64,000 nt of DNA from Sphingomonas jinjuensis (GTDB lineage: Bacteria > Pseudomonadota > Alphaproteobacteria > Sphingomonadales > Sphingomonadaceae): positions 1-64,000 of the forward strand of contig NZ_JACIEV010000005.1 in assembly GCF_014197105.1 (NCBI RefSeq). The letters run 5' to 3'. This document shows positions 18,345 to 30,672 of the stretch, in pieces. The notes under the pieces were generated by a model. That model saw only the letters and a program-made list of their open reading frames with translations, was not told the DNA's origin and did not search any database. The translations under genes were made by a program, and so were the position numbers. Positions within the stretch are counted from its first letter, which is position 1, and each line of letters opens with the position of its first letter.

Positions 18345-19615
18345 CGGCAAGGATATGGGCTGCGGCGCTGGCGCTGCTGCTTGGCGGATCGGCGGGCGCG
18401 CAGCAGGCACCGACAGCGGGCGCGATCCTGCTGCGGCCGGACGCGGTGTTCGACGGCATCGATCCGACGCCGCATCGCGGCTGGCAGGTGCTGGTCGAAG
18501 GCGATCGGATTGCCGCGGTCGGCCCGGCGCTGAGTGCGCCTGCGGGGACGCGGATGATCGAGCTGGCGGGCGACACGCTGATGCCCGGCATGATCGAGGG
18601 CCATGGCCACCTGTTTCTCCACCCCTATGACGAGGCGAGCTGGGACGATCAGGTGCTGCACGAGCCGCTGGCGCTGCGCACCGCGCGGGCGGTGGCGCAG
18701 GCGAAGGCGACGCTCCTCGCCGGCTTCACCAGCGAGCGCGACCTCGGCACCGAGGGGGCCGGCTATGCCGACGTCGGGCTGCGCGAGGCGATCGACCAGG
18801 GCATCGTCGATGGACCGCGCCTGTCGGTCGCGACGCGGGCGATCGTGGCGCTCGGCGCCTATGGCCCCAAGGGTTTCGAACCGGGGGTCGCCATCCCGCA
18901 GGGTGCCGAGGAAGTGTCGGGTCCCGACGCCATGGTCGCCGCGGTGCGCCGCCAGATCGCGGCCGGCGCGGACTGGATCAAGCTCTACGCCGATTATCGC
19001 TGGCGATCGGGCGAGGAGAGCCGCGCGACGCTAAGCCTCGACGAGATGAAGGCGGCCGTCATGGCGGCGCACGACGCCGGGCGGCCGGTGGCGGTCCATG
19101 CCTCGACCGCCGAGGGGATGCGTCGCGCGATCGAGGCCGGCGTCGACACGATCGAGCATGGCTATGGCATCACGCCCGCCATCGCCGCCGCCATGGCGGC
19201 CAAACGCATCGCGCTATGCCCGACGCTCGCCGCCGCCGATGCGAGCGCGCGCTATCGCGGCTGGTCCGGCCAGGAGCCTGCGCCGGCTGCGGTGACGGTC
19301 AGCCGCGACGCTTTCCGCATCGCGCTGAAGGCAGGCGTGCCGATGTGCATGGGCGGCGACGTCGGCGTGTATCGCCACGGCGACAATGCGCGCGAGATGG
19401 TGTTGATGGTCCAGGCGGGGATGACCCCGGCCGCGGTGCTGGCCGCCTCGACCTCGGGCAATGCCCGGTGGATGGGGCAGGGGCAGCGGCTCGGCGCGGT
19501 GAAGGCGGGCATGCTTGCCGATCTGGTCGCGGTCGCGGGCGATCCGACGCGACGGATCGACGCCGTCCGCGACGTGAAGTTGGTGATGAAGGGTGGCAGG
19601 ATCATCTCGTCCTGA
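18341..19615 (+). CDS. Exported amidohydrolase-family protein
   Basis: 424 residues with a signal peptide ([21 protein letters not shown]). Metal ligands of the imidazolonepropionase/prolidase-like amidohydrolases are evident: HGH in MIEGHGHLF, a Lys in DWIKLYADY (carboxylated bridging Lys), His in [14 protein letters not shown], and Asp in [12 protein letters not shown]-terminal beta strand set ([13 protein letters not shown]) completes the composite domain. Related proteins act as Xaa-Pro or cyclic-amide hydrolases in the periplasm. Length is typical. It is coupled to the 94-aa gene upstream. Confidence 0.87.
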   Translation: MTARIWAAALALLLGGSAGAQQAPTAGAILLRPDAVFDGIDPTPHRGWQVLVEGDRIAAVGPALSAPAGTRMIELAGDTLMPGMIEGHGHLFLHPYDEASWDDQVLHEPLALRTARAVAQAKATLLAGFTSERDLGTEGAGYADVGLREAIDQGIVDGPRLSVATRAIVALGAYGPKGFEPGVAIPQGAEEVSGPDAMVAAVRRQIAAGADWIKLYADYRWRSGEESRATLSLDEMKAAVMAAHDAGRPVAVHASTAEGMRRAIEAGVDTIEHGYGITPAIAAAMAAKRIALCPTLAAADASARYRGWSGQEPAPAAVTVSRDAFRIALKAGVPMCMGGDVGVYRHGDNAREMVLMVQAGMTPAAVLAASTSGNARWMGQGQRLGAVKAGMLADLVAVAGDPTRRIDAVRDVKLVMKGGRIISS

Positions 19616-19648
19616 GTCCTGTCCCTCGTTGGCGAGAAAGATCGTCTA

Positions 19649-19663
19649 GTTCCCTTCTTGTTC
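19649..19663 (+). promoter_or_regulatory. LexA (SOS) box upstream of recA
   Basis: The sequence GTTCCCTTCTTGTTC is an exact GTTC-N7-GTTC, the LexA operator of alphaproteobacteria. It lies 75 bp before the recA start and after the preceding gene, where an operator is expected. It implies LexA repression with induction by DNA damage. Confidence 0.85.
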
Positions 19664-19737
19664 TCCGTGAACAAATACGATACGACGCTTGGGAGCGTTG
19701 CCCCCGAGGCGCGCCTGCTCTAGCGAGGGAGGCTCCT

Positions 19738-20811
<1,074 letters not shown>

Positions 20812-20820
20812 TACCGCAGC

Positions 20821-20848
20821 GGGCGGGGGGAGCGATCCCTCCGCCCGT
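20821..20848 (+). terminator. recA: Hairpin terminator after recA
   Basis: cgggcgggg (20822-20830) pairs with ctccgcccg (20839-20847), one G-U pair included, to make a 9-bp GC-rich stem with an 8-nt loop. It starts ten bases after the recA stop. The run of T after it is weak (ttcggt), so efficiency is uncertain. Confidence 0.6.
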
Positions 20849-20860
20849 TCGGTGTCCGAT

Positions 20861-20970
20861 GTGTGAAGAGTCTCAACGTTCGCGCCCACGCGACGCTGTT
20901 GAGTGTGAAGAGTCTCAACGTTCGCGCCCTCGCGACGCTGTCGAGTGTGAAGAGTCTCAACATTCGCTGA
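20861..20970. repeat. 42-bp tandem repeat, 2.6 copies
   Basis: Copies start at 20861, 20903 and 20945 with an exact 42-bp period. Copies 1 and 2 differ at two positions. Copy 3 keeps the first 23 bases (core GTGTGAAGAGTCTCAAC, with one change just after) then diverges. There is no spacer between units and no significant dyad, so it is neither a CRISPR nor a hairpin REP. Because 42 is divisible by 3, all frames stay open through it, producing artificial repeat peptides. It sits in the 283-bp gap between recA and the methyltransferase gene. Confidence 0.85.
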
Positions 20971-21094
20971 GCTTTCAGCGATCCGTGCGGGCGTTTGATC
21001 GATGTCGGTGCGGTCGGGCACGGTGGCGCCTTCCCGTGGTGTCGGTGGCGAGGTAGCGAAGGCGCATGATCCAGCTCCGCCCCGATGTCGCATC

Positions 21095-21916
21095 ATGACC
21101 GTCACCGACGAATGGACCGGCATCGTCGGCGATGTCTGGGCGAAGGAATGGCGCCGTACCGACCGTTGCTTCGCCGACCTCGCGCAGCGGCTCGACGCCG
21201 CGATCGCCGACGTCGCGCCGGAGGAGGGGCGGGCACTCGATATCGGCTGCGGCGCCGGTTCGACCAGCCTGTCGCTCGCCCGGGCGCATCCCTTGCTGGC
21301 GATCACCGGGGTCGATGTTTCCCCGGCACTGATCGCGGTCGCGCGGTCGCGATCGATCGACCATCCGCAGGTCGACTGGCGCGTCGGGGATATCGCGGTC
21401 GATCCCCTGCCGCGGCCAATGAACCTTGCCGTATCGCGCCATGGCGTGATGTTCTTCGCCGACCCGGTCGCCGCCCTCGCCCGGCTGCGCGACGTCATGA
21501 CGCCGGGGGCGCCGCTGGTCTTCAGCTGCTTTGCCGATCCCGCCGCCAATGGCTTCGCCGATCCGCTGGTCGAGGCCGTGATCGGCACCCCGACACCGGC
21601 GCGGCCGCCCGGCTATCAGCCTGGTCCCTTCGGCTTCGCCGATCGCGACGCGACCGCGGCCATGCTCGCCGCCGCGGGCTGGCGCGATGCCGGGGCGGAG
21701 CAGGTCGCCTTTGGCTATGTGGCGGGCGAGGGCGACGACGCGGTCGCCGACGCGGCGGCGTTCTTCACCCGCATCGGCCCGATCGCACGCGCGCTGCGCG
21801 ACCTGCCCGACCATGGCGCGGCGCGCGAGCGGCTGACGGCGGTGCTCGGCGACCACGTCAGCGGCAACCGCGTCGTACTTCCCGCGTTGGCATGGATCTG
21901 GCGCGCCCGCGCCTGA
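21095..21916 (+). CDS. Class I SAM-dependent methyltransferase
   Basis: 273 residues from the ATG at 21095 (MTVTDEWTGIVG); a longer frame from 21002 runs into the repeat area and is unlikely. Motif I is ALDIGCGAGSTSLSLA (about 49-64), with the acidic post-I GVDVSP and motif IV VSRHGVMFFADP. The fold is of the Methyltransf_11/25 type. Nothing around it defines the substrate. No signal peptide, so cytosolic. Confidence 0.85.
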   Translation: MTVTDEWTGIVGDVWAKEWRRTDRCFADLAQRLDAAIADVAPEEGRALDIGCGAGSTSLSLARAHPLLAITGVDVSPALIAVARSRSIDHPQVDWRVGDIAVDPLPRPMNLAVSRHGVMFFADPVAALARLRDVMTPGAPLVFSCFADPAANGFADPLVEAVIGTPTPARPPGYQPGPFGFADRDATAAMLAAAGWRDAGAEQVAFGYVAGEGDDAVADAAAFFTRIGPIARALRDLPDHGAARERLTAVLGDHVSGNRVVLPALAWIWRARA

Positions 21917-21931
21917 CAAGGGGGATTAGTC

Positions 21932-22564
21932 ATGATCATCGTCCATCATCTCGAAAACAGCCGCTCGCAGCGCGTGCTCTGGATGCTGGAGGAGTTGGGG
22001 CTACCGTATGAAATCAAGCGCTACGAGCGCGACCGGAAGACGATGCTCGCGCCGCCCGAACTGCGCCGCGTCCATCCGCTCGGCAAGTCGCCGGTGATCG
22101 TCGACACCGACGACGATCATCGCGTCGTCGCCGAAACCGGCGCGATCGTCGAATATCTGGTCGACAAGGCCGACGGCCGGCTGGGTGCGCCGGCGACGCG
22201 CGACGATGCGCTGCGCTATCGCTTCTGGCTGCATTATGCCGAAGGCTCGATGATGCCGCCGCTGTTGCTGAAGCTGGTGCTCGGCCGCATCCCGCTCCTC
22301 GGCAAGCGGGCGCAGGCGAAGATCCAGCCGATGATCGACGTCCATCTCGGCTATGTCGAGCGCGAGCTGTCGCAGCGGCCGTGGTTCGCCGGCGATGCGA
22401 TGACCGCCGCCGACATCATGATGAGCTTTCCGCTCGAGGCGGCGCGCAGCCGCGCGGGGCTCGATACGTCACGACCGGCGACGATCGCGTGGCTCGACAA
22501 GGTCCATGCCCGGCCGGCCTATCAGGCCGCGCTGGCGAAGGGCGGCCCCTACGCCTACGCCTGA
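21932..22564 (+). CDS. Glutathione S-transferase family protein
   Basis: 210 residues. An N-terminal thioredoxin-like domain begins IIVHHLENSRSQRVLWML, where the Ser of NSRSQR takes the catalytic position, and contains the cis-Pro glutathione site GKSPVI and the ETGAI motif. The C-terminal helical domain carries the N-capping box region MTAADIMMSFP. This is the beta/YfcG-like bacterial type. SD GGGG precedes the ATG. The last 10 bp overlap the convergent symporter gene. Substrate unknown. Confidence 0.9.
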   Translation: MIIVHHLENSRSQRVLWMLEELGLPYEIKRYERDRKTMLAPPELRRVHPLGKSPVIVDTDDDHRVVAETGAIVEYLVDKADGRLGAPATRDDALRYRFWLHYAEGSMMPPLLLKLVLGRIPLLGKRAQAKIQPMIDVHLGYVERELSQRPWFAGDAMTAADIMMSFPLEAARSRAGLDTSRPATIAWLDKVHARPAYQAALAKGGPYAYA

Positions 22565-23907
22565 CTGGGGCCGACGTCGCGGAAACTGTCGACCGCCACC
22601 GCCGGGCCATGGCCGCTCGGCGCCGGCGGCGGGTCGCGATCGGCAGGCTCGCGGATGTCGAGCCCGCCCTCCCACTTCGCGACCACCGATGCCGCGACCG
22701 CGTTGCCGATGACGTTGGTCGCGGAGCGGCCCATGTCGAGGAAGTGGTCGACCGCCAGGATCAGCAGCAGCCCCGCCTCGGGAATCTTGAACAGCGACAG
22801 CGTCGCCGCGATGACCACCAGGCTGGCGCGCGGCACCCCGGCGATACCCTTCGACGTCACCATCAGCACCAGCAGCATCGTGATCTGCTCGCCGAGCGAC
22901 AGGTGGATGCCATAGGCCTGGGCGATGAACAGCGACGCGAACGTCATGTACATCATCGATCCGTCGAGGTTGAACGAATAGCCCAGCGGCAGCACGAAGC
23001 TGGCGATGCGCGGCGGCACGCCGAACCGGTCGAGCGCCTCCAGCGTGCGCGGATAGGCGGCCTCCGACGAGGCGGTCGAGAAGGCAAGGATCAGCGGATC
23101 GCGGATATATCGGACCAGGTATCGCGTCCGCCTGCCGAGCAGCGCGAAGGCGATGCCGATCAGGATCAGCCACAACAGGACAAGCCCGAGGTAGAAGGAG
23201 CCCATGAAATAGGCGAGGTCGCCAAGCACGCTCGGCCCCCGCTCCGCCAGCGTCGAGGCGACCGCGGCGAACACCGCGAAGGGGGCGAAGCGCATCACGT
23301 AGTTGGTGATCTGAAGCATCACCGCGACCAGCGCCTCGACCGCGCGCACCAGCGGCTGCGCCTTCTCGCCGACGGCGGTGATCGCGACGCCGACGAAGAT
23401 CGAGAACACGACGATCTGGAGGATCTCGTTGTCCGCCATCGCCTCGACCATCGAGGCGGGGACGATGTGGCTGACGAAGTCCTTCAGGTTGAACGCCGCC
23501 CGCTCGACGCCGCTACCCGCGCTGGCGGGCGGGACGGGGAGGGCGAGGCCTACCCCCGGTTGGAGCAGGTTGACCAGCACCAGGCCCAGCGTCAGCGACA
23601 ACAGGCTCGCGCAGATGAACCAGCCGAGGCTCTTCAGCCCGACGCGGCCCAGTGCGGCGGTGTCTCCCATGTGCGCGATGCCGACGACCAGCGTCGAAAA
23701 GACGAGCGGCGCGATGATCATCTTGATGAGGCGAAGGAACAGCGTCGTGACGATCGACAGATAGCCGGCGATCGCCTGAAGCTTCGCGGTCGCGGCCGGC
23801 GTGCCGTCGTCGATCGCGCCGTTGACGACCCAGCCGACGACGAGTCCCGCAACCAGCGCGGCCATGATCCAATAGGTTAGGCGCTTGGCCACTCGATGCT
23901 CCCTCAA
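22555..23907 (-). CDS. Dicarboxylate/amino acid:cation symporter (DAACS, GltP/DctA family)
   Basis: 450 residues, an inner-membrane trimeric transporter with about eight membrane segments and two re-entrant hairpins. Family motifs are clear: SSEAAYPRTLEAL (serine-rich HP1, variant), PLGYSFNLDGSMMYMTFASLFIAQ (TM7 NxxG-D region, given here in part as LGYSFNLDGSMMY), KGIAGVPRASLV (HP2) and DMGRSATNVIGNAVAA (TM8, with the substrate-binding D, R and N). It should import C4-dicarboxylates or acidic amino acids with Na+ or H+. The gene is divergent from the M24 peptidase and overlaps the GST end by 10 bp. Confidence 0.92.
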   Translation of the reverse strand: MREHRVAKRLTYWIMAALVAGLVVGWVVNGAIDDGTPAATAKLQAIAGYLSIVTTLFLRLIKMIIAPLVFSTLVVGIAHMGDTAALGRVGLKSLGWFICASLLSLTLGLVLVNLLQPGVGLALPVPPASAGSGVERAAFNLKDFVSHIVPASMVEAMADNEILQIVVFSIFVGVAITAVGEKAQPLVRAVEALVAVMLQITNYVMRFAPFAVFAAVASTLAERGPSVLGDLAYFMGSFYLGLVLLWLILIGIAFALLGRRTRYLVRYIRDPLILAFSTASSEAAYPRTLEALDRFGVPPRIASFVLPLGYSFNLDGSMMYMTFASLFIAQAYGIHLSLGEQITMLLVLMVTSKGIAGVPRASLVVIAATLSLFKIPEAGLLLILAVDHFLDMGRSATNVIGNAVAASVVAKWEGGLDIREPADRDPPPAPSGHGPAVAVDSFRDVGPSQA

Positions 23908-23966
23908 TCTCGGTGGCGACCGAACGGGATTGCGAGGCCGCGGTCAAGCGCCGTATCGCTAGCCGC

Positions 23967-25223
23967 ATGCTGACGACCACCCGCCGCTCGATCCTCGCCG
24001 CCGCCGCCGCGGTGCCGTTCCTGTCCGCCAGCGCGGTGCTGCGTGCGGTCGAGCCCGACCTTGCGGCCCTGTCCGACATGACCGCCGGCGCCAAGCCGAT
24101 CGATCGCACCGAGCGCGCCGGTCGGCTGGCGCGTGCCCAGGCGCTGATGCGCGCCAACGGCATCGGTGCGATCCTGATCGAGCCGGGATCGTCGCTGATC
24201 TACTTCACCGGCGTGCGCTGGGGCCGCAGCGAGCGGCTGACCGCCGCGATCATCCCGGTCGAGGGCGAACCGTGCATCGTCACGCCGTTCTTCGAGGAAC
24301 CGTCGGTCCGCGAATCGCTGGCGGTGCCGGCCGAGGTGCGGGTGTGGCAGGAGGATCAGGATCCGCTCAGGGTCGTGGCGGGCTTCCTCAAGGACCGCGG
24401 ACTGGCGGGCAAGCCGGTCGGCGTCGAGGAGACGGTACGCTATTTCGCGGTCGAGGCGCTGATGACCGCCATGCCCCGCGCCCGGCTGGTGTCGGCCGAT
24501 CCGGTCGTGCGCGGCTGCCGGATGATCAAGACGCCGGCCGAGATCGCGCTGATGCAGCTGGCGACGGACGTGACCATCGCCGCCTATCGGTGGACATGGC
24601 CGCGGGTGGAGATCGGCATGACCGGGCCGGAGATCGGCGCGCTGATGACGGCGGCGACTCGCAAGCTGGGCGGCAGTCCCGAATTCGCGCTGGCCCTGAT
24701 CGGCCCCGCCGCCGCGCTACCGCATGGCAGCCGCGAGGTGCATCGCATCGCCGACGGCCAGATCCTGCTGATGGACTGCGGCTGTACCGTCCAGGGCTAT
24801 CAGTCCGACGTCAGCCGCACCTTCGTGAAGGGCACCGCATCGATCGAGCAGCGCCGCGTGTGGGACCAGGTGGCGAAGGGTCAGCAGATCGCCTTCGCCG
24901 CCGCCCAGCCCGGCACGCCGGCGGGCGCGGTCGACGATGCGGTGAGGCGCTATTACGCGACGCTTGGCTATGGGCGCGATTACAGGCTGCCGGGGCTGTC
25001 GCATCGCACCGGGCACGGCATCGGCATGGACGGGCACGAGCCGGTCAACCTCGTCCGCGGCGAGACGACGCGGCTCGCACCCGGCATGTGCTTCTCGGAC
25101 GAGCCGGGGCTGTATCTGCCGGGCAAGTTCGGCGTGCGGCTGGAGGATTGCTTCCACGTCACCGCCGCCGGCCCGCGCTGGTTCAGCCAGCCCCCCACGT
25201 CGATCGACGCGCCGCTGGGATGA
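23967..25223 (+). CDS. M24-family Xaa-Pro peptidase, Tat-exported
   Basis: 418 residues from the ATG at 23967, selected because it places a twin-arginine signal (TTRRSILAAAAA) at the N-terminus; an earlier GTG at 23913 would bury it. A creatinase-like N-terminal domain (about 50-190) leads to a pita-bread catalytic domain. Metal ligands are visible in LLMDCGCTVQGYQSDVSRTF (both Asp), HRTGHGIGMDGHEP (His), SDEPGLY (Glu) and VRLEDCFHV (Glu). It removes N-terminal residues before proline, folded with metal before export. The stop overlaps the next start (ATGA). Confidence 0.9.
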   Translation: MLTTTRRSILAAAAAVPFLSASAVLRAVEPDLAALSDMTAGAKPIDRTERAGRLARAQALMRANGIGAILIEPGSSLIYFTGVRWGRSERLTAAIIPVEGEPCIVTPFFEEPSVRESLAVPAEVRVWQEDQDPLRVVAGFLKDRGLAGKPVGVEETVRYFAVEALMTAMPRARLVSADPVVRGCRMIKTPAEIALMQLATDVTIAAYRWTWPRVEIGMTGPEIGALMTAATRKLGGSPEFALALIGPAAALPHGSREVHRIADGQILLMDCGCTVQGYQSDVSRTFVKGTASIEQRRVWDQVAKGQQIAFAAAQPGTPAGAVDDAVRRYYATLGYGRDYRLPGLSHRTGHGIGMDGHEPVNLVRGETTRLAPGMCFSDEPGLYLPGKFGVRLEDCFHVTAAGPRWFSQPPTSIDAPLG

Positions 25224-25894
25224 AAGCCGAGATTGCGCGCGCCGGCTTCGCGCGCTGCCCGGAAACGCTGGGACGGCCGGCATTGGCTGAGCTGGCCGCG
25301 CTGTTCGGCGACTTGCGCGCCGACCGACCCGGGTCGCGGATCGACCCGGTCATGGAAGAGCGGACCCAAGCCATCGCGATGGCGACGCGATATGCGAGCG
25401 CGCTGTTGGGAGATGGCGCAAGACCGGTTCGTGCGCTGCTGTTAGACAAGAGCGTCGGCGCCAACTGGTCACTAGGCTGGCATCAGGACCGCGTGATCGA
25501 AGTGGCAGCCAAGGTCGACGTGCCGGGCTTCGGTCCGTACACAGTCAAGCAGGGGCGTCTTCACGTTGCGCCGCCGATCGAGTGGGTCGAGCGCTTGCTC
25601 ACCGTTCGCATTCATCTCGACCCGGTCGATTCCGACAATGGTCCGCTCGTCGTCGCGCCCGGATCCCACCGACTTGGTTTCGTAGCCGAGCGCGAGATCG
25701 ATGCCGTCGTCACGCGTTGTGGCGAGGCGATCTGCCTGGCGGATGCGGGCACGATGTGGTTCTACGCCACGCCAATTCTCCATTGCTCGGCGCGGTCGAC
25801 CGGCGACCGACACCGCCGGGTGCTGCAGCTCGATTTCGCCGTGGGCGACCTGCCGGGCGGTCTCGTCTGGGCGCTGGACGTCACGACCGCTTGA
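25220..25894 (+). CDS. Putative Fe(II)/2-oxoglutarate dioxygenase, phytanoyl-CoA hydroxylase-like
   Basis: 224 residues. A jelly-roll dioxygenase pattern is visible: H88 and D90 in [10 protein letters not shown], a central [17 protein letters not shown] segment that matches the PhyH core, PGSHRLG, then H188 in PILHCS and an Arg pair (199-200) for 2-oxoglutarate. The 2-His-1-Asp triad and the Arg are therefore present. No signal peptide. It overlaps the Tat-exported peptidase by four bases and ends 32 bp before alaS. The substrate is unknown; small-molecule or side-chain hydroxylation is possible. Confidence 0.78.
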   Translation: MKAEIARAGFARCPETLGRPALAELAALFGDLRADRPGSRIDPVMEERTQAIAMATRYASALLGDGARPVRALLLDKSVGANWSLGWHQDRVIEVAAKVDVPGFGPYTVKQGRLHVAPPIEWVERLLTVRIHLDPVDSDNGPLVVAPGSHRLGFVAEREIDAVVTRCGEAICLADAGTMWFYATPILHCSARSTGDRHRRVLQLDFAVGDLPGGLVWALDVTTA

Positions 25895-25926
25895 GGGGCG
25901 GGGCCTGCTCTACTAAGCGGGGCGCC

Positions 25927-28572
<2,646 letters not shown>

Positions 28573-28589
28573 TCGCCGCGGCGACGCCG

Positions 28590-29048
28590 TTGTTTCCTTT
28601 CACCGGCTTGAGGCTGCTGCTGCCGGCGGTTGTGCCGTCGTGGCGCTTCTTCGATGCGGTGACGGCGAGCCCGCGCATCGACTATGTACTGGCGGCGAGT
28701 CCCGGAGGTGCTTCGGGCGACTGGCACGAATTCGATCCACGCGTACCCGTCCTGTCCGCGCGGATGATGCTCCGCCGGCTGGTCTGGAATCCGGCGTGGA
28801 ACGAGGCACTCTACCTTGTCAGCCTCGCTGAGCGGCTGATGAGCAATGCCGATCCGGCGACGCTGGCGCACAGCGAGCGCGAAATGCTACGGCGGGTGGC
28901 GCATCAGCTTCACCGCAAAGGCTACGATCGCGGTGGCGATTGGCTGCGGATCCGGCTGCGGTTCGTGCATCGACCGCCCGGGACCGATGAGGTGCTGGGC
29001 GAGGTCGTCTATGTCTCAGACCACCATCGGTTATCGACGCTGCTGTGA
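28590..29048 (+). CDS. Uncharacterised soluble protein, coupled to a membrane protein
   Basis: 152 residues from a TTG at 28590, 17 bp after alaS; no in-frame ATG suits better. It has no signal peptide or membrane helix and is rich in Arg, Trp and Leu. The middle (MMLRRLVWNPAWNEALYLVSLAERL) is helical; the C-terminal half contains a beta strand pair around WLRIRLRFV. The last bases overlap the start of the next gene (GTGA), so the two products are made together. I do not recognise the family. Confidence 0.68.
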   Translation: MFPFTGLRLLLPAVVPSWRFFDAVTASPRIDYVLAASPGGASGDWHEFDPRVPVLSARMMLRRLVWNPAWNEALYLVSLAERLMSNADPATLAHSEREMLRRVAHQLHRKGYDRGGDWLRIRLRFVHRPPGTDEVLGEVVYVSDHHRLSTLL

Positions 29049-29758
29049 CGTTCGACCTGGCTACCCATCTGACCGCAGCGGCATTGGCGCTGGCGTTCGC
29101 TCAGCAAAGTGTGGAGCATCTGGCCGGCGCGGCCGCCGTGCAGGAGCGATGGCTGTTCGCGCCGCGGTTGGCGCTGTCGGTGCTGCTGTTCCTTGCGTGC
29201 ATCGGCGTGCTTCCGGTTGCCAACGCAGCTGGCGTGCTCACGCTGGCGCTGTTGGCCAACCACCTGCTGATCCTGCCCTTTTTCAATGGGCCCTATAATG
29301 GCGGTGCAGACCGCATGGGCCTGCTGATGCTAGTCTGCCTGGCGGGCGCCTTTACGCTGCCCGACGTGCGGTGGCGCGAGCTGGCGTTCGGCTATCTCGG
29401 GATGCAGCTGCTGCTGAGCTACGCGATGGCGGGGTGGGTGAAGATCGCCAATCCGGCCTGGCGACGCGGAGAGGCGCTGCGCGATGTGTTTCGTTTTTCC
29501 GCCTATCCGGCGGGCGAGAACATCCGGCAGTTGGCGGATCGCCCGCGCCTGCTGTGGGTGGCGGGATGGGCGGTCATGCTGTTCGAACTGGCCTTTCCGC
29601 TGGCGATGCTATCGCGACCGGCGCTGCTGGCGGCGCTGGCGATCGCGGCGTCGTTTCACCTAGCCAACGCCTGCCTGTTCGGGCTCAACCGCTTCTTCTG
29701 GATCTGGATCGCGGCCTATCCGTCGCTCTTGTGGTTGCAGGATCGGCTGCTCGGCTGA
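29045..29758 (+). CDS. Multi-pass membrane protein, HTTM/vitamin K carboxylase-like membrane domain (tentative)
   Basis: 237 residues from a GTG overlapping the preceding stop. About six hydrophobic segments (near 8-25, 38-58, 60-80, 94-112, 176-198 and 200-230). The sequence around YNGGADRMGLLMLV and the helix pair with GWVKIANPAWRRGEALRDVF resembles the HTTM fold, in which a W-x-x-G segment for an active-site loop follows a membrane helix. The large C-terminal carboxylase part is absent. The call is by pattern only. Its partner is the 152-aa protein upstream, and both end at a terminator. Confidence 0.6.
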   Translation: MTFDLATHLTAAALALAFAQQSVEHLAGAAAVQERWLFAPRLALSVLLFLACIGVLPVANAAGVLTLALLANHLLILPFFNGPYNGGADRMGLLMLVCLAGAFTLPDVRWRELAFGYLGMQLLLSYAMAGWVKIANPAWRRGEALRDVFRFSAYPAGENIRQLADRPRLLWVAGWAVMLFELAFPLAMLSRPALLAALAIAASFHLANACLFGLNRFFWIWIAAYPSLLWLQDRLLG

Positions 29759-29772
29759 CCGCCCATGAAGAA

Positions 29773-29798
29773 GGGGCGGCACCCTGCGGCGCCGCCCC
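29773..29798 (-). terminator. Terminator hairpin between convergent genes
   Basis: ggggcggc (29773-29780) pairs perfectly with gccgcccc (29791-29798), 10-nt loop. Read on the minus strand it is followed by ccttcttc, a T-rich tail, so it serves the gene at 29824-30495; it may also stop rightward transcripts from 29758. Confidence 0.65.
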
Positions 29799-29823
29799 CT
29801 CCGTCACCCTGCCGTCCGATGGA

Positions 29824-30495
29824 TCAGCGGGTCTTCTTCTTGGTCGTCGACGTGGTCTTCGTCGTCGTGGTCGTCGAGGCCGTGTCAGCACCGGCGGCGG
29901 CCGTCGTGTCGGTCGCTGCGGTCGCGCCCGGTGCCGTGGCGCCGGTCGAAGCGGTCGCGCCCGTGCCGGCTGCGGCATTGAACTGCTCGGCGGTCAGGCC
30001 GATGATGATGCTGCCATCGGGTGCTGCCGAGAAGCCCGAGACGGGCAGCTGGACGTCACGGCCGTTGCTGGCGGTGACGATCACATTGGCAGCGTCCGCC
30101 GACTTGATCGTGCCGATGACGTTCTGGGCGTTGCGCCCCTTCACCTGCGTGCCGGCGACGAGACGGCTCTGGAGCGCACCCTTGGCCTGCTGCTGCTGCG
30201 CCGCCGCCGCGGCGTCGAGCGCGGCCTTGGTCATCGCAATGCTGGGACCGCTCGGCCCCTTGCCGATCGAGGTGAGTGGCAGCGCGACCTGCGCGGTGCC
30301 GGTATTGACCACCGCGGCGTCGGCGGTGACGCTCGTCACCTGGCCGATCGCGACACCGGCCGAGTCATAGATGGTGGCGCCGACCGTCGGCGCTGCCGAG
30401 GCGGTCGTCGCCGGAGCGGTCTGCGCGGGCGCGGTTTGCGCCATCGCCGGCACCGCAGTCATCGCGCCAAGCGCGAGCACAGCCATATACTTCAT
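29824..30495 (-). CDS. Exported protein with PRC-barrel-like repeats and Thr/Ala-rich tail
   Basis: 223 residues with a signal peptide (about 1-20, MKYMAVLALGAMTAVPAMAQ). Two beta units of similar pattern lie in the middle: GATIYDSAGVAIGQVTSV at about 39-56 and GRNAQNVIGTIKSADAANV later, each resembling a PRC-barrel strand pair. Between them is a helix rich in Ala and Gln. The C-terminus is a Thr/Ala/Lys low-complexity tail. Proteins of this layout are common in sphingomonad envelopes, but a function is not known to me. A 177-bp promoter region separates it from the antiporter gene. Confidence 0.7.
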   Translation of the reverse strand: MKYMAVLALGAMTAVPAMAQTAPAQTAPATTASAAPTVGATIYDSAGVAIGQVTSVTADAAVVNTGTAQVALPLTSIGKGPSGPSIAMTKAALDAAAAAQQQQAKGALQSRLVAGTQVKGRNAQNVIGTIKSADAANVIVTASNGRDVQLPVSGFSAAPDGSIIIGLTAEQFNAAAGTGATASTGATAPGATAATDTTAAAGADTASTTTTTKTTSTTKKKTR

Positions 30496-30672
30496 GACGT
30501 CAATCTCCCGTGATTGGTTCGGTCTGGAAACGAGATAGGGTCGCGAGCGGTTCCCAACCCCCCTCCATGCGGCGAAGCGGCGCGAGCACGGGGTAAAGCG
30601 TTAAGATATCGGTGAAGCTGAATGAATGTTCAGCCAATAAGGCACTTTAGGAGCTGTTCCACGCGTAAATTC

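Noticed and set aside
20861..20970. CRISPR array or coding repeat protein
   Set aside because: Units are directly adjacent, without spacers; flanking sequence has no cas genes, and the open frames exist only because the period is a multiple of three.
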